NCBI GenBank assembly: GCA_031279015.1
Contig: JAITJI010000118.1
Location: 33,105-97,104, forward strand
DNA length: 64,000 nucleotides
Origin: Spirochaetaceae bacterium
Lineage (GTDB): Bacteria > Spirochaetota > Spirochaetia > Treponematales > Breznakiellaceae
Reading direction: 5' to 3'
Shown here: positions 30,583 through 39,437 of the stretch, piece by piece
Position numbering within the stretch: position 1 is the first letter of the stretch
Layout of the letters: each line of letters opens with the position of its first letter
Made by a program: the position numbers and the translations under genes
The notes under the pieces: generated by a model
Database searches by the model: none
Seen by the model: only the letters and a program-made list of their open reading frames with translations
What the model was told of the DNA's origin: nothing

Positions 30583-31386
30583 CTATCTTATCAGCCAGGC
30601 AATGATGTAAAAGAGGTAAATATGGGCTGGGTAGAAGATATAAAAGAAGTATTTGTTGCCCCGGCCCCGCTGTCCGTTGTATAAAAGGACCGGTATAATG
30701 GCGGCAACCATAAGCCACTGGGCCTCTTGTCCGCCAAACCATGTAAGGATGCTGACGGCCAATATCACAGCGGCCTGGGCGAGTCTCCAATTCCGCAGCA
30801 GATAAAACAGAATCCCCATGAAGACAAGGACAAATCCGCCTTCAACGGTAATAGGATTGGGCAGAAAGAGCAGCAGTATTACTGCTAAACGGTTTTCAGC
30901 GTTTATGGCGGCGATCATCGCCATGCTCACGGCAAAGGGCAGGAGCATTCCCCCGGCGGCAAGGAAGATGGGACCGGTCTTCTTCTCCCTGATACCCTTT
31001 CGGAAGATGTCGATCATCCACATGTAATAGACCGCCATAAGGAGGGTGCCGAATATGTTGTTGGTCAATACCACCGTCTCAAGGGGCATAAGACGGGAAA
31101 GGAGCATGTTGGCGGCGGTCATAAACAGGAATCCTGCAAGGATATGCAGTATGTATCGTTTTTTGCTCCTGGTATAATAGAAACCTTCCGCGCAGAGAAA
31201 GAGAAACAATGTTGCCACCGGACGGCCGAACCAACTGAACCAATCCGGTATCCCCTGGGCAGAAAACATCTGATGCAGGTGATCCATGACCATCAAGGCC
31301 AGGCCAATATATTTTATAACGCTGCCGCTAAGAAAGGGCCAATGATTTTCTTTTATCGTCAGTATTTTCGTTTCACTTTCCTCCAA
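30583..31386 (-). CDS. TraX-like multi-TM protein
   Basis: IKYIGLALMVMDHLHQ, GRPVATLFLFLCAEGFYYTRSKKRYILHILAGF typical of the TraX family. Confidence 0.8.
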   Translation of the reverse strand: MEESETKILTIKENHWPFLSGSVIKYIGLALMVMDHLHQMFSAQGIPDWFSWFGRPVATLFLFLCAEGFYYTRSKKRYILHILAGFLFMTAANMLLSRLMPLETVVLTNNIFGTLLMAVYYMWMIDIFRKGIREKKTGPIFLAAGGMLLPFAVSMAMIAAINAENRLAVILLLFLPNPITVEGGFVLVFMGILFYLLRNWRLAQAAVILAVSILTWFGGQEAQWLMVAAIIPVLLYNGQRGRGNKYFFYIFYPAHIYLFYIIAWLIR

Positions 31387-31590
31387 AATGCATCCCCTTA
31401 AAACATACTAAATTTTTTAGAGATGCAGAGGTAATTTTCTGTATATTATTGAAGTATATTACGGTGTATGTTCAGGATGCTTTTTTTAATATACTGATTA
31501 TCTCCGGTTTTTCCAAGATTTTGCATAGCATTTCTTTTTTCTTCCTGCTATAATAGGGCAGCCTTTTTACCCATAAACCTGGAGTTGCCG

Positions 31591-32853
31591 ATGAAAAAGA
31601 AAATTGTTCTTGCCTATTCGGGCGGACTGGACACCACGGTGATCATCCCCTGGCTTAAGGAAAATTATGACTGCGACATTGTGGCGGTCTGTGTAGATGT
31701 TGGTCAGGAGGCGGACTGGAAGGTCATTCAACAACGGGCCCTTGATACGGGGGCCCTCTCCTGTCATGTGGCGGATGTTAAAGAGGAATACGTGGAAGAC
31801 TATGTGTGGCCTGCCCTCAAGGCCAACGCCCTTTACGAGGATAAGTACCTGTTGGGAACTTCCACGGCCCGGCCCCTTATTGCCAAGGTGCTGGTGGAAT
31901 ATGCCCGCAGGGAACGGGCGGTAGCCATTGCCCACGGCGCCACCGGAAAGGGGAACGACCAGGTCCGTTTTGATCTGGGGATCATGGCCCTGGCGCCGGA
32001 CATGGAGATCATCGCCCCCTGGCGGATATGGGACCTGAAAAGCCGGGATGAGGAGATCGCCTATCTGGAAGAACGGAAGATCCCCGTGCCCATGAAGAAG
32101 AAGGATTCCTATAGCCGGGACGACAACCTCTGGCATATCTCCCATGAGGGCCTGGAACTGGAGGATCCTTCCTGCGAACCTTCCCTGGGACGGATGCTCA
32201 AGATGACGGTGCCTCCGGAAAAGGCCCCCAATAAACCGGAGTATGTGGAAATTGAATTTGAAAAGGGCATCCCCATAGGGGTAAACGGCAGGAAGCCGGG
32301 CGGGGTGGCCCTTATCCGGACCCTCAATAGCATAGGGGGCGCCCACGGGGTAGGTTTGGTGGATCTGGTGGAAAACCGGGTGGTGGGGATGAAGAGCCGG
32401 GGGGTCTACGAAACCCCCGGGGGCAGCATCCTTTACTACGCCCATCAGGAACTGGAGCATATCTGTCTGGACCGGCAAACCTATGCCTTTAAGCAGCAGG
32501 TCGCCCAGAAGATGGGGGAACTCATCTACGGGGGCCTCTGGTTCACCCCTCTGCGGGAGAGTCTTGCCGCCTTTGTGGACGCCACCCAGAAAACCGTTAC
32601 GGGTACGGTGCGGCTTAAACTCTACAAGGGGTCTGTCTCCTCCGCAGGGGTCTCTTCACCCTGGTCTCTCTACAACGCCAGCATAGCCAGCTTTACCACG
32701 GGGGAACTCTACAACCACGCCGATGCCCGGGGCTTTATCCGGCTCTACGGTCTCTCCGTGTTGGTAAGGGCCCTGATGGAAAAGGGCCTGGGGAAGGCGG
32801 CAAAGAAGCCTGCGGCTAAACCGGATGCCAAATCCAAGGGGACGGCGGGTTAA
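31591..32853 (+). CDS. argG: Argininosuccinate synthase
   Basis: [36 protein letters not shown]-like [30 protein letters not shown]. Confidence 0.97.
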   Translation: MKKKIVLAYSGGLDTTVIIPWLKENYDCDIVAVCVDVGQEADWKVIQQRALDTGALSCHVADVKEEYVEDYVWPALKANALYEDKYLLGTSTARPLIAKVLVEYARRERAVAIAHGATGKGNDQVRFDLGIMALAPDMEIIAPWRIWDLKSRDEEIAYLEERKIPVPMKKKDSYSRDDNLWHISHEGLELEDPSCEPSLGRMLKMTVPPEKAPNKPEYVEIEFEKGIPIGVNGRKPGGVALIRTLNSIGGAHGVGLVDLVENRVVGMKSRGVYETPGGSILYYAHQELEHICLDRQTYAFKQQVAQKMGELIYGGLWFTPLRESLAAFVDATQKTVTGTVRLKLYKGSVSSAGVSSPWSLYNASIASFTTGELYNHADARGFIRLYGLSVLVRALMEKGLGKAAKKPAAKPDAKSKGTAG

Positions 32854-32873
32854 CCGAAGGGAGGTTTGTTTCT

Positions 32874-34280
32874 TTGAAAGATCATGGGGATGAACAGGCC
32901 GCCGCCGGGGTTCTCTGGGCAGGACGGCTTGCGGAAAAACCCGGGGCGGAGGCCTTTGCCTTCCAGTCCTCCATAGCGGTGGATAGCCGTCTTGTCCGGG
33001 AGGATATTGCCGGGAGCCGGGTTCATGTGGCCATGCTGGGACGGCAGGGGATAATCCCGGCGGATACCGCCGCCGCCCTGGACGCAGAGCTGGCCCGTCT
33101 GGAGGAGGAACTTGAAGCGGGGAAGCTGCCCATCGATCCCGGGGCTGAGGATATTCATTCGTTTATAGAAGGAATTTTGACGGAACGCCTGGGCGATACG
33201 GGCCGGATGGTCCATGCGGGACGGAGCCGGAACGATCAGGTGGCGGTTGATTTCAGGCTCTACCTTAAAAGGATCGTACCGGAACTCTTGCGGGAGCTTG
33301 CGGAGACCATCAGGGCCCTCCTGAACAAGGCGGAAGAGCATCTGAACTCGGTGATGCCCGGTTATACCCACCTCCAGCGCGCCCAGCCGGTAACCCTGGG
33401 CTACCACCTGACGGCCTGGTGTGCGGGACTTGAACGGGATCTGGGCCGTTTCAGCGATGCCCTTGAACGGCTTGACGAATGTCCCCTGGGAGCGGGGGCC
33501 CTGGCGGGTTCCGGCCTGCCCCTGGACCGGGATTTTAGTTCCCAAGCGCTGGGTTTTCGGGAGCCGGTTCTCAACTCCATGGATGCGGTGGCGGACCGGG
33601 ATTTTGCTCTGGAGCTTGGGGGGGCCTGCGCCATCACCATGATCCACCTCTCCCGTTTCTGTGAAGACGTGGTCCTCTGGGCCAGTGAGGAATTCGGCTT
33701 TATCAACCTGGCGGAAGCCTGGAGCACCGGTTCCTCCATCATGCCCCAGAAGAAGAATCCCGACTTTGCGGAGCTTATCCGGGGCAAGGCGGGGCGGACC
33801 ACGGGGAATCTGGTCGGCCTTCTCAGCCTGCTCAAGGGACTTCCCTATGCCTACGACAAGGACCTTCAGGAAGACAAGGAAAGCCTCTTTGACAGCCTGG
33901 ATACGGTTTTAGCCTGCCTCCGGATGTTCCGGGGGATGATGGAAAGCGCGGCCTTTAACACGGAGCGGATGGAGGCTGCCTGTACCCGCGGGTTTTTGGA
34001 TGCCACCGACGGGGCGGAGTACCTGGTCCGCAGGGGTCTCCCCTTCCGGAAGGCCCATGAAATCACCGCCCGGGTGGTCCGGGACTGTATCGCTGCGGGG
34101 CAGCGGAGCATTGCGGAACGGAGCCTTCCGGAACTCCGGGAGCGGTCGGAGCTCTTTGAGGCGGATGTGTACCAGGCGCTAAGCCCTGCCGCCTCCGTGG
34201 CCGCCCGGAAGCTTTCCGGAGGACCTGCCCCGGAGGAGGTACGGCGGCAGATCGGCATATTACGGAAAAGGTTACGGTGA
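32874..34280 (+). CDS. argH: Argininosuccinate lyase
   Basis: HAGRSRNDQVAVDFRLY, GYTHLQRAQPVTLGYHL, GSSIMPQKKNPDFAELIRGKAGR. Confidence 0.97.
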   Translation: MKDHGDEQAAAGVLWAGRLAEKPGAEAFAFQSSIAVDSRLVREDIAGSRVHVAMLGRQGIIPADTAAALDAELARLEEELEAGKLPIDPGAEDIHSFIEGILTERLGDTGRMVHAGRSRNDQVAVDFRLYLKRIVPELLRELAETIRALLNKAEEHLNSVMPGYTHLQRAQPVTLGYHLTAWCAGLERDLGRFSDALERLDECPLGAGALAGSGLPLDRDFSSQALGFREPVLNSMDAVADRDFALELGGACAITMIHLSRFCEDVVLWASEEFGFINLAEAWSTGSSIMPQKKNPDFAELIRGKAGRTTGNLVGLLSLLKGLPYAYDKDLQEDKESLFDSLDTVLACLRMFRGMMESAAFNTERMEAACTRGFLDATDGAEYLVRRGLPFRKAHEITARVVRDCIAAGQRSIAERSLPELRERSELFEADVYQALSPAASVAARKLSGGPAPEEVRRQIGILRKRLR

Positions 34281-34408
34281 CCGGTTACCCCGGGGCAAAC
34301 CTAATCGCCTGGACCTGCGTCAAGGACGCAAAAAGCTACACCATCTACCGCCTCACCGTAACCATAGACGGCATTACGACTTTCCACTCTTTTCCTGACC
34401 GCGCTTGA
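34277..34408 (+). pseudogene. Short fragment resembling a fibronectin type III-like strand pair
   Basis: VTGYPGANLIAWTCVKDAKSYTIYRLTVTIDGITTFHSFPDRA*; W...V..AxSYTIYR pattern between argH and its terminator. Confidence 0.4.
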
Positions 34409-34419
34409 TCAGCGTGACG

Positions 34420-34456
34420 GCCCGTACAGAGCTTTCGCCCAGTACGGGCTTTTTTT
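34420..34456 (+). terminator. Rho-independent terminator of the argGH region
   Basis: GCCCGTAC / GTACGGGC stem followed by TTTTTTT. Confidence 0.85.
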
Positions 34457-34487
34457 AGCCCTTCGTTATGGCCGGCCTGCGGCGCCC

Positions 34488-35174
34488 CTACCCTTCCGCA
34501 GCCGGCGCTTCATCCTTTTCCGTTTCTTCCTTCCGCCGGGCAACTTCAGGATCGTACCGCAGTTCCAGAAATTTGTTCAGGTAAAACCGGGCGGATCGCG
34601 GATCTTCCAAATGGAATTGATAAATATCGGCGATAAAGAGAAAAAGGTACGGGGCGTTTCTGTTTGTCTCCGTGATGGGGATGAGGACGGAGAGGGCCTC
34701 CCTGTACAGGTTCCGGTTGAAGAGGAGAACCCCCTGTAAAAAACCGGTTTCTCCGGGATCGCCCCCTGCGTTTTGAGCCCGTGTTAAAAAGCTTTCGGCA
34801 GATTGCCAGTCTTTTTTCAGCATGGCCTCTCCGGTCCTGGTTAGAAGCTGCGCCGCAGAAACCATGTGCAGATACAGTATGTATGACGGGTCCGGAAAGG
34901 AGACCTCCAGTTGAAGTTCTTCATATCCTTCTTTCCGTGCAGTAACGGTATACTGCAATTTGGGTTTGATATCCGGAATAGTGAAATGGCCCTGAATATC
35001 GCTTGACACGATATGTTTACCATTTATGTATACCGCTGCGTTGTGTACCGGTTTGTTGTCCCCGTCGTAGATCATGCCGTAGAGGGCCTGTTCACGGTAT
35101 CTTCTTGAGGGGAAAGAGGTACAGGATGCCAGGATGGCAACAAAAAGTACGGCTGTGATTTTCCATTTTTTCAT
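34488..35174 (-). CDS. Lipoprotein with carboxypeptidase-regulatory-like domain and TPR-like region, last gene of T2SS operon
   Basis: Lipobox ILASC; DGDNKPVHNAAVYINGKHIVSSDIQGHFTIPDIKP; helical repeats. Confidence 0.75.
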   Translation of the reverse strand: MKKWKITAVLFVAILASCTSFPSRRYREQALYGMIYDGDNKPVHNAAVYINGKHIVSSDIQGHFTIPDIKPKLQYTVTARKEGYEELQLEVSFPDPSYILYLHMVSAAQLLTRTGEAMLKKDWQSAESFLTRAQNAGGDPGETGFLQGVLLFNRNLYREALSVLIPITETNRNAPYLFLFIADIYQFHLEDPRSARFYLNKFLELRYDPEVARRKEETEKDEAPAAEG

Positions 35175-36028
35175 GGATGGGTCCTCCCTGCAATAAATTG
35201 TGTTTCACCGATTTGGACAACATAGTGATCCGCTGCGGCGCTTATGAGGCGGTTTTCTCCTTCTGAATCCGTACCGGTACCAATTCTGAGTATCCGGCCG
35301 GATTCCCGTTCCTTTACATAGAGCCATTCGGCATTATCGCTGTCCCGGATTATGCCCAGGAAGGTTACCTGGTTTTCCAGCGGTTTGGAGGGGGGCAGGG
35401 GAGGCGGGCTTTCATCCTCCGTTCTGCCGGGGATGTCCGCCGGAACCGGTTTTTCCGCGGGACGGGGCGGATGGAAAGAGCGGGCGAGGATCCGGGGATC
35501 GGCAAGGCCCCTCTGCTCCGGCGGTTTTTTCCCGGCAATGCCGCTGCCGTTTTTCACCCGCAGGGTAATATCTGCAAGGGAGGAGCCGGCGGACGGCTTG
35601 ATACTTATACTGCTGATGTTAACAGAAGAACTGTTTTGGACCTCCGCAAGAAAACTGAAAAACTGAACCGGATTGCAACGAAGCGCAAATTCTGCCGTTT
35701 CATCGCTTCCCTTTCCGCTTATCCTCAGACGTTCAACCTGAATGACGTGATGCCGCAGCAGTGAACGTACTGTTTCGCCGGCAGGCCGCGGCGCGTCAGC
35801 CTGATCCTCCGCCCCGGAGGGGTTTTGTTCCAGCGCCGTCAGCCTGTCCCTGAGATCCGACAGTTGCCTTTCCGGAACAGAAGGGATGCGTTCCGCAGCC
35901 TCCCGGTAATGCCGGATCGATCTGTGGGTTTTGTACAGCCGGATCAGTTCACCGGCATTGCCGGCCGCCAGCAGCAGCGCAAGGCACAGGCCGGATATTG
36001 TTATGACCGTGGCGGATCTATCTTTCAT
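35171..36028 (-). CDS. GspM/PilO-like inner-membrane protein with C-terminal GspC-HR/PilP-like domain
   Basis: N-terminal TM plus coiled coil, ferredoxin-like region, Pro-rich linker, then VTFLGIIRDSDNAEWLYVKERESGRILRIGTGTDSEGENRLISAAADHYVVQIGETQFIAG. Confidence 0.6.
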   Translation of the reverse strand: MKDRSATVITISGLCLALLLAAGNAGELIRLYKTHRSIRHYREAAERIPSVPERQLSDLRDRLTALEQNPSGAEDQADAPRPAGETVRSLLRHHVIQVERLRISGKGSDETAEFALRCNPVQFFSFLAEVQNSSSVNISSISIKPSAGSSLADITLRVKNGSGIAGKKPPEQRGLADPRILARSFHPPRPAEKPVPADIPGRTEDESPPPLPPSKPLENQVTFLGIIRDSDNAEWLYVKERESGRILRIGTGTDSEGENRLISAAADHYVVQIGETQFIAGRTHP

Positions 36029-37124
36029 GAATAATATCTCCTGAAATTATAAATTGTTCTGCCCGGATCTTTGAGGGAGATGCCTGGTGCAGAACCATGC
36101 CGGAAAAACAGGGGGAGGATTCCAGAGCGTGTACCACTCCCAGGGAATCGGCGCCTTCCGCATCCAGGTTAAAACTTGTTTCCCCCAGCGACAGGGATCG
36201 TACCCAGGCGCCCTTAAGGCATGATTCCAGAACACAGATGATCCGGTAGAAATTCCGGTAAAAGACCCCCTGATTGTTTTGTGTGCGGCTGAGTATTTCT
36301 GTAATCTGCTGTTCATACCGGTTTGCGGATTCACGGGCTTCCAGTTTTTCGGTGTGGGCGTCTTTGACACGGGAGAGGATCCCTTCGTACCGCAGGGAAA
36401 GGGAGCGCAGCGGAAAGAACAGAATCCCCAGGCAAAGAACAAGACCGGCAAGGGCGGCGTGTCCGGGATTTCTCTGCTTTCTGCCGTTAAAGACGGCGTA
36501 CTTTTTTCCCCGTAACCCCGCCGCAAGGGTACTGAATTCCAGGGTGTTGACGGGGATACCCTTGAGTTCCCGGGCAGAGAGCAATGATTGGAGGGCGCCG
36601 TGCGGCGGTTCCCTGAGTATGGCGCTTACCGAAAACCCGTCCTTTTCCCCTTCGAGGCTGCCGCACAGAGACGGTATAAGGCCCGCCGGAATTCCGTCTT
36701 GCTCCCCGGCGGTCCAGGATGCGGAGGAATAGCCCGTAACCTCTCCGTTTTCAAACCGGGCCGCTTCCAGCCAGTCCTCCGTCAGGAGCAGGACCAGTTG
36801 TGTCTTTATGCCGGTTTTTTTTCGTCTTGCCATACGGGCCGCCAGGATCATAAAGAAAATGCCGGGGAAAAGGGTTTTGTCCTGCTTGGTACGGATGCTG
36901 CGTATTACCCGGGAGGTGACAAACACAATGGCCCGGTAACGGGGCGCCTGCGCCTTCCTTCCCCTGACGGGGCGGATATAATAGTCAAATTCCGTATCCC
37001 GGGGATCGCCGGGGTAGAGATTCTTCAGATGGGACTCTATGATAAGCCCGGGCGGTTGTGCCTTTAAGCGGGGAATATCCAGCAAAAATACCGGGAATTC
37101 TTCAGGTGAAATTAATAACATCAA
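36018..37124 (-). CDS. GspL-like (PilM/PilN-fused) type II secretion protein
   Basis: Cytoplasmic N-terminal domain, single TM (ALAGLVLCLGILFFPL), coiled coil and periplasmic domain; position in gsp operon. Confidence 0.65.
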   Translation of the reverse strand: MMLLISPEEFPVFLLDIPRLKAQPPGLIIESHLKNLYPGDPRDTEFDYYIRPVRGRKAQAPRYRAIVFVTSRVIRSIRTKQDKTLFPGIFFMILAARMARRKKTGIKTQLVLLLTEDWLEAARFENGEVTGYSSASWTAGEQDGIPAGLIPSLCGSLEGEKDGFSVSAILREPPHGALQSLLSARELKGIPVNTLEFSTLAAGLRGKKYAVFNGRKQRNPGHAALAGLVLCLGILFFPLRSLSLRYEGILSRVKDAHTEKLEARESANRYEQQITEILSRTQNNQGVFYRNFYRIICVLESCLKGAWVRSLSLGETSFNLDAEGADSLGVVHALESSPCFSGMVLHQASPSKIRAEQFIISGDIIHER

Positions 37125-38134
37125 TAGTACCTCTCTTCAATGATGATGTATTCCCCCGGTCCGTTTTGATCCGCCGCACCCCGCGGTAATCTGCATATCA
37201 CCGCCCGGCAGGAAAGCTCCCTGCCCTCTATGCGGACCTCCCAAAACCAGGTTATACACCCCAGGTATTGGAGAAGGGGATTGTCTGTACCGGTCCCCAG
37301 GATAAGGGAGAGTTTTTCCCTGTCCGGAATTCCTGCGGTGCGGAGATTTATCAGTTCCTGCCACCGTGTTTCCGGGGAACTTATTTTGTAATCCGGATAG
37401 GCGATCAGTTCTTTGAGCAGCAGCGAATCGATAAAATTGACGTTCATCAGGGGTTCCGTGTTAATCAGAGGAAAGAGGTCTCCGTAATGGATGCCGAGGA
37501 TCGATGCAAGGGATTCCCGGTCTGCCCGGGTCCGGTTAATGAGCAGGGTTTCTATCCTTTGCCGGATCGATTCGGCGGCGTGTTCCGAACCGGTCAGGGA
37601 AGACACAAGCGTCCGGGCGGCAAATTCATCGATCAGATTAATATTTGCCCAGCCATAGCAGGAAAAGTATTGTTCAAAAACCCCGTCGTCAAAAAAGCGG
37701 TGATAGGCGGCGGCAGACAGGGAAAGGCCATGGTCTTCCCTCCACTGCTGCAGATCATCCGCCGTAAAACCCGGTCTGAACAAGCGGGAAAGGGCTGTTT
37801 TTTCAAAGATATTTTTTCGGATAAAATTTGGATTCAGACGGTCCGAAACAGGGTTTATGGTAATGGTACAGCCGTCTTCGGTTGTGCCGTTCAGGGTCCA
37901 GACCGGATCGTCCGGCCCATTGCCGCCGGGACTGGGATCGGATGCCAGGGCGGCTCGAACCTTCTCCTGAATGATCTTTGCCGCCGCATATTCCCTGTTG
38001 TATCCCTTTGCCCTCTCCTCCGCCCTGATAAGCGGCGCAAGGCAATACCCAAGCCCGCCGGCAAGTGCGGAAAGCAGGAAAAGTGCATAGAGGAATTGGA
38101 GTGATGCAAAACCGGCGCTGCTGTGGTTTTTCAT
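37121..38134 (-). CDS. gspK: GspK-like minor pseudopilin
   Basis: Prepilin-like N-terminus SSAGFASLQFLYALFLLSALAG; about 340 aa with large C-terminal domain; operon position. Confidence 0.75.
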   Translation of the reverse strand: MKNHSSAGFASLQFLYALFLLSALAGGLGYCLAPLIRAEERAKGYNREYAAAKIIQEKVRAALASDPSPGGNGPDDPVWTLNGTTEDGCTITINPVSDRLNPNFIRKNIFEKTALSRLFRPGFTADDLQQWREDHGLSLSAAAYHRFFDDGVFEQYFSCYGWANINLIDEFAARTLVSSLTGSEHAAESIRQRIETLLINRTRADRESLASILGIHYGDLFPLINTEPLMNVNFIDSLLLKELIAYPDYKISSPETRWQELINLRTAGIPDREKLSLILGTGTDNPLLQYLGCITWFWEVRIEGRELSCRAVICRLPRGAADQNGPGEYIIIEERYY

Positions 38135-38706
38135 GGTCCTCCTCCTGCAAGGGGGGTGCATGAAAAATATGCCAGCGAATGAAATGTTGAACCGGAGCGG
38201 GTAAAGCTAAAGCCAATGCCCCGGAATATTTGGTTTTCATCCTCCAGCAAGGTCATGGCGATCCGGTCCGCCGATTCCCAGATGATGCTCCGTTCCTGGC
38301 CCCGGTGATCCCTGGTCTCCATGACAAGCCGGCCTTCTTCGATCCTGAAGCTCAGGGTGTGTTCCCGGATGCCCCCATACCAGGGGATGATAATCTCCTC
38401 CCCGGCAGGCGTTTGTATGATGCCCGGTCTCCGTTCCCAATAGGGAATAACAACAGCCCCAATCCCGGCGCGGATCCGGGTGTCCGCCCTGATGAGGGTC
38501 ACCGCCGTCAAGATCCTGTCCCGGGCCCGGGTAAAGAGTCCGGTGGAGGAGGAGAGCAGGCCGGAAAGGGTAAACATGCAGAGACTGGTAATGCAGAGTC
38601 CGGTCAGGACCTCCGGTATGGTAAATCCCCCTTCCTGTGACGGTTTCTCCGTTGTACTATCCCGCTCCGGCCGTATCCCCGGGGGACGTTTCCGCAGATT
38701 ATTCAT
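38131..38706 (-). CDS. gspJ: GspJ-like minor pseudopilin
   Basis: Prepilin motif QEGGFTIPEVLTGLCITSLCMF; operon position. Confidence 0.75.
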   Translation of the reverse strand: MNNLRKRPPGIRPERDSTTEKPSQEGGFTIPEVLTGLCITSLCMFTLSGLLSSSTGLFTRARDRILTAVTLIRADTRIRAGIGAVVIPYWERRPGIIQTPAGEEIIIPWYGGIREHTLSFRIEEGRLVMETRDHRGQERSIIWESADRIAMTLLEDENQIFRGIGFSFTRSGSTFHSLAYFSCTPLAGGGP

Positions 38707-38992
38707 CTGCCGCCCTCCCTCCGGAAAGCGGCCCGTCCCCGGTGCCGCCGGCCAGGGTGTTCCGTTCCTCAATCAGCCTGACCGCTGCGGCGATCCTGCC
38801 GGTAGCTGCCTTCCCCGCCGCTTCTATGCTTCCGTGGACCAGGAGCGCCGCGATGCCGGTGATGAAGAGGCACAGCAGGGCGTCGAGTAAAACAAAGCCC
38901 CCTTCCGGCCGCCGTTCTCCGTGAAACAAACTGTTGAACCGGTGATGGCGATTGTGTTGATCTTCATTCCCAGGATGTGATGTCCGCGTCAT
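38699..38992 (-). CDS. gspI: GspI-like minor pseudopilin
   Basis: Prepilin-like motif EGGFVLLDALLCLFITGIAALLVHG; operon position. Confidence 0.65.
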   Translation of the reverse strand: MTRTSHPGNEDQHNRHHRFNSLFHGERRPEGGFVLLDALLCLFITGIAALLVHGSIEAAGKAATGRIAAAVRLIEERNTLAGGTGDGPLSGGRAADE

Positions 38993-39428
38993 TTCCCTCG
39001 CCTCCTGCAAGTCCGTCTCCGCCAAAGGATCTGATGTCATAACCTGTACCGGCATGACCCGGTGAACGGTACTCATAGTCGTTCCCCCAGGGGTCCCTTG
39101 GTACGGCTTTGTTCAGGTAGGGACCGTTCCACATTCCTTTTTCCGGCTTCGTGTCCGGTTTTTCCCAAAGGGCGGACAGGCCCTGTAGTTCCGTGGGATA
39201 TTCTCCGCAGTCAAGGAAATAGGCGTCCAGGGAAAGGGCAAAGGTTTCTATCTGGCTTTTCGCAGTAACCACCTTTGCCCGGTCCAGGTATTTAACCGCC
39301 ATGAATCCTACGGAGGAAGTCAAAACCAGTATGATGCCGATTACGATGAGGGTTTCAATAAAGGTCCACCCTCCCGCCGGGTCCTGATAAGGGGGACAGT
39401 GTTTCTCCTGTCCGTTTTTAATATTCAT
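38964..39428 (-). CDS. gspG: Type II secretion major pseudopilin GspG
   Basis: GGWTFIETLIVIGIILVL prepilin motif; YPTELQGLSALW, GPYLNKAVPRDPWGNDYEYRSPG; C-terminal GGDG. Confidence 0.95.
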   Translation of the reverse strand: MNIKNGQEKHCPPYQDPAGGWTFIETLIVIGIILVLTSSVGFMAVKYLDRAKVVTAKSQIETFALSLDAYFLDCGEYPTELQGLSALWEKPDTKPEKGMWNGPYLNKAVPRDPWGNDYEYRSPGHAGTGYDIRSFGGDGLAGGEGNDADITSWE

Positions 39429-39437
39429 AGATGCCTC

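Noticed and set aside
28793-30790. 665-aa ORF antisense to gpmI
   Set aside because: Low-complexity Gly/His/Pro-rich translation typical of a shadow frame in high-GC coding DNA; the sense strand is unambiguous gpmI.
30583-31386. TraX as evidence of a conjugative element
   Set aside because: No relaxase, T4SS or integrase genes in the window; TraX-like proteins are common on chromosomes.
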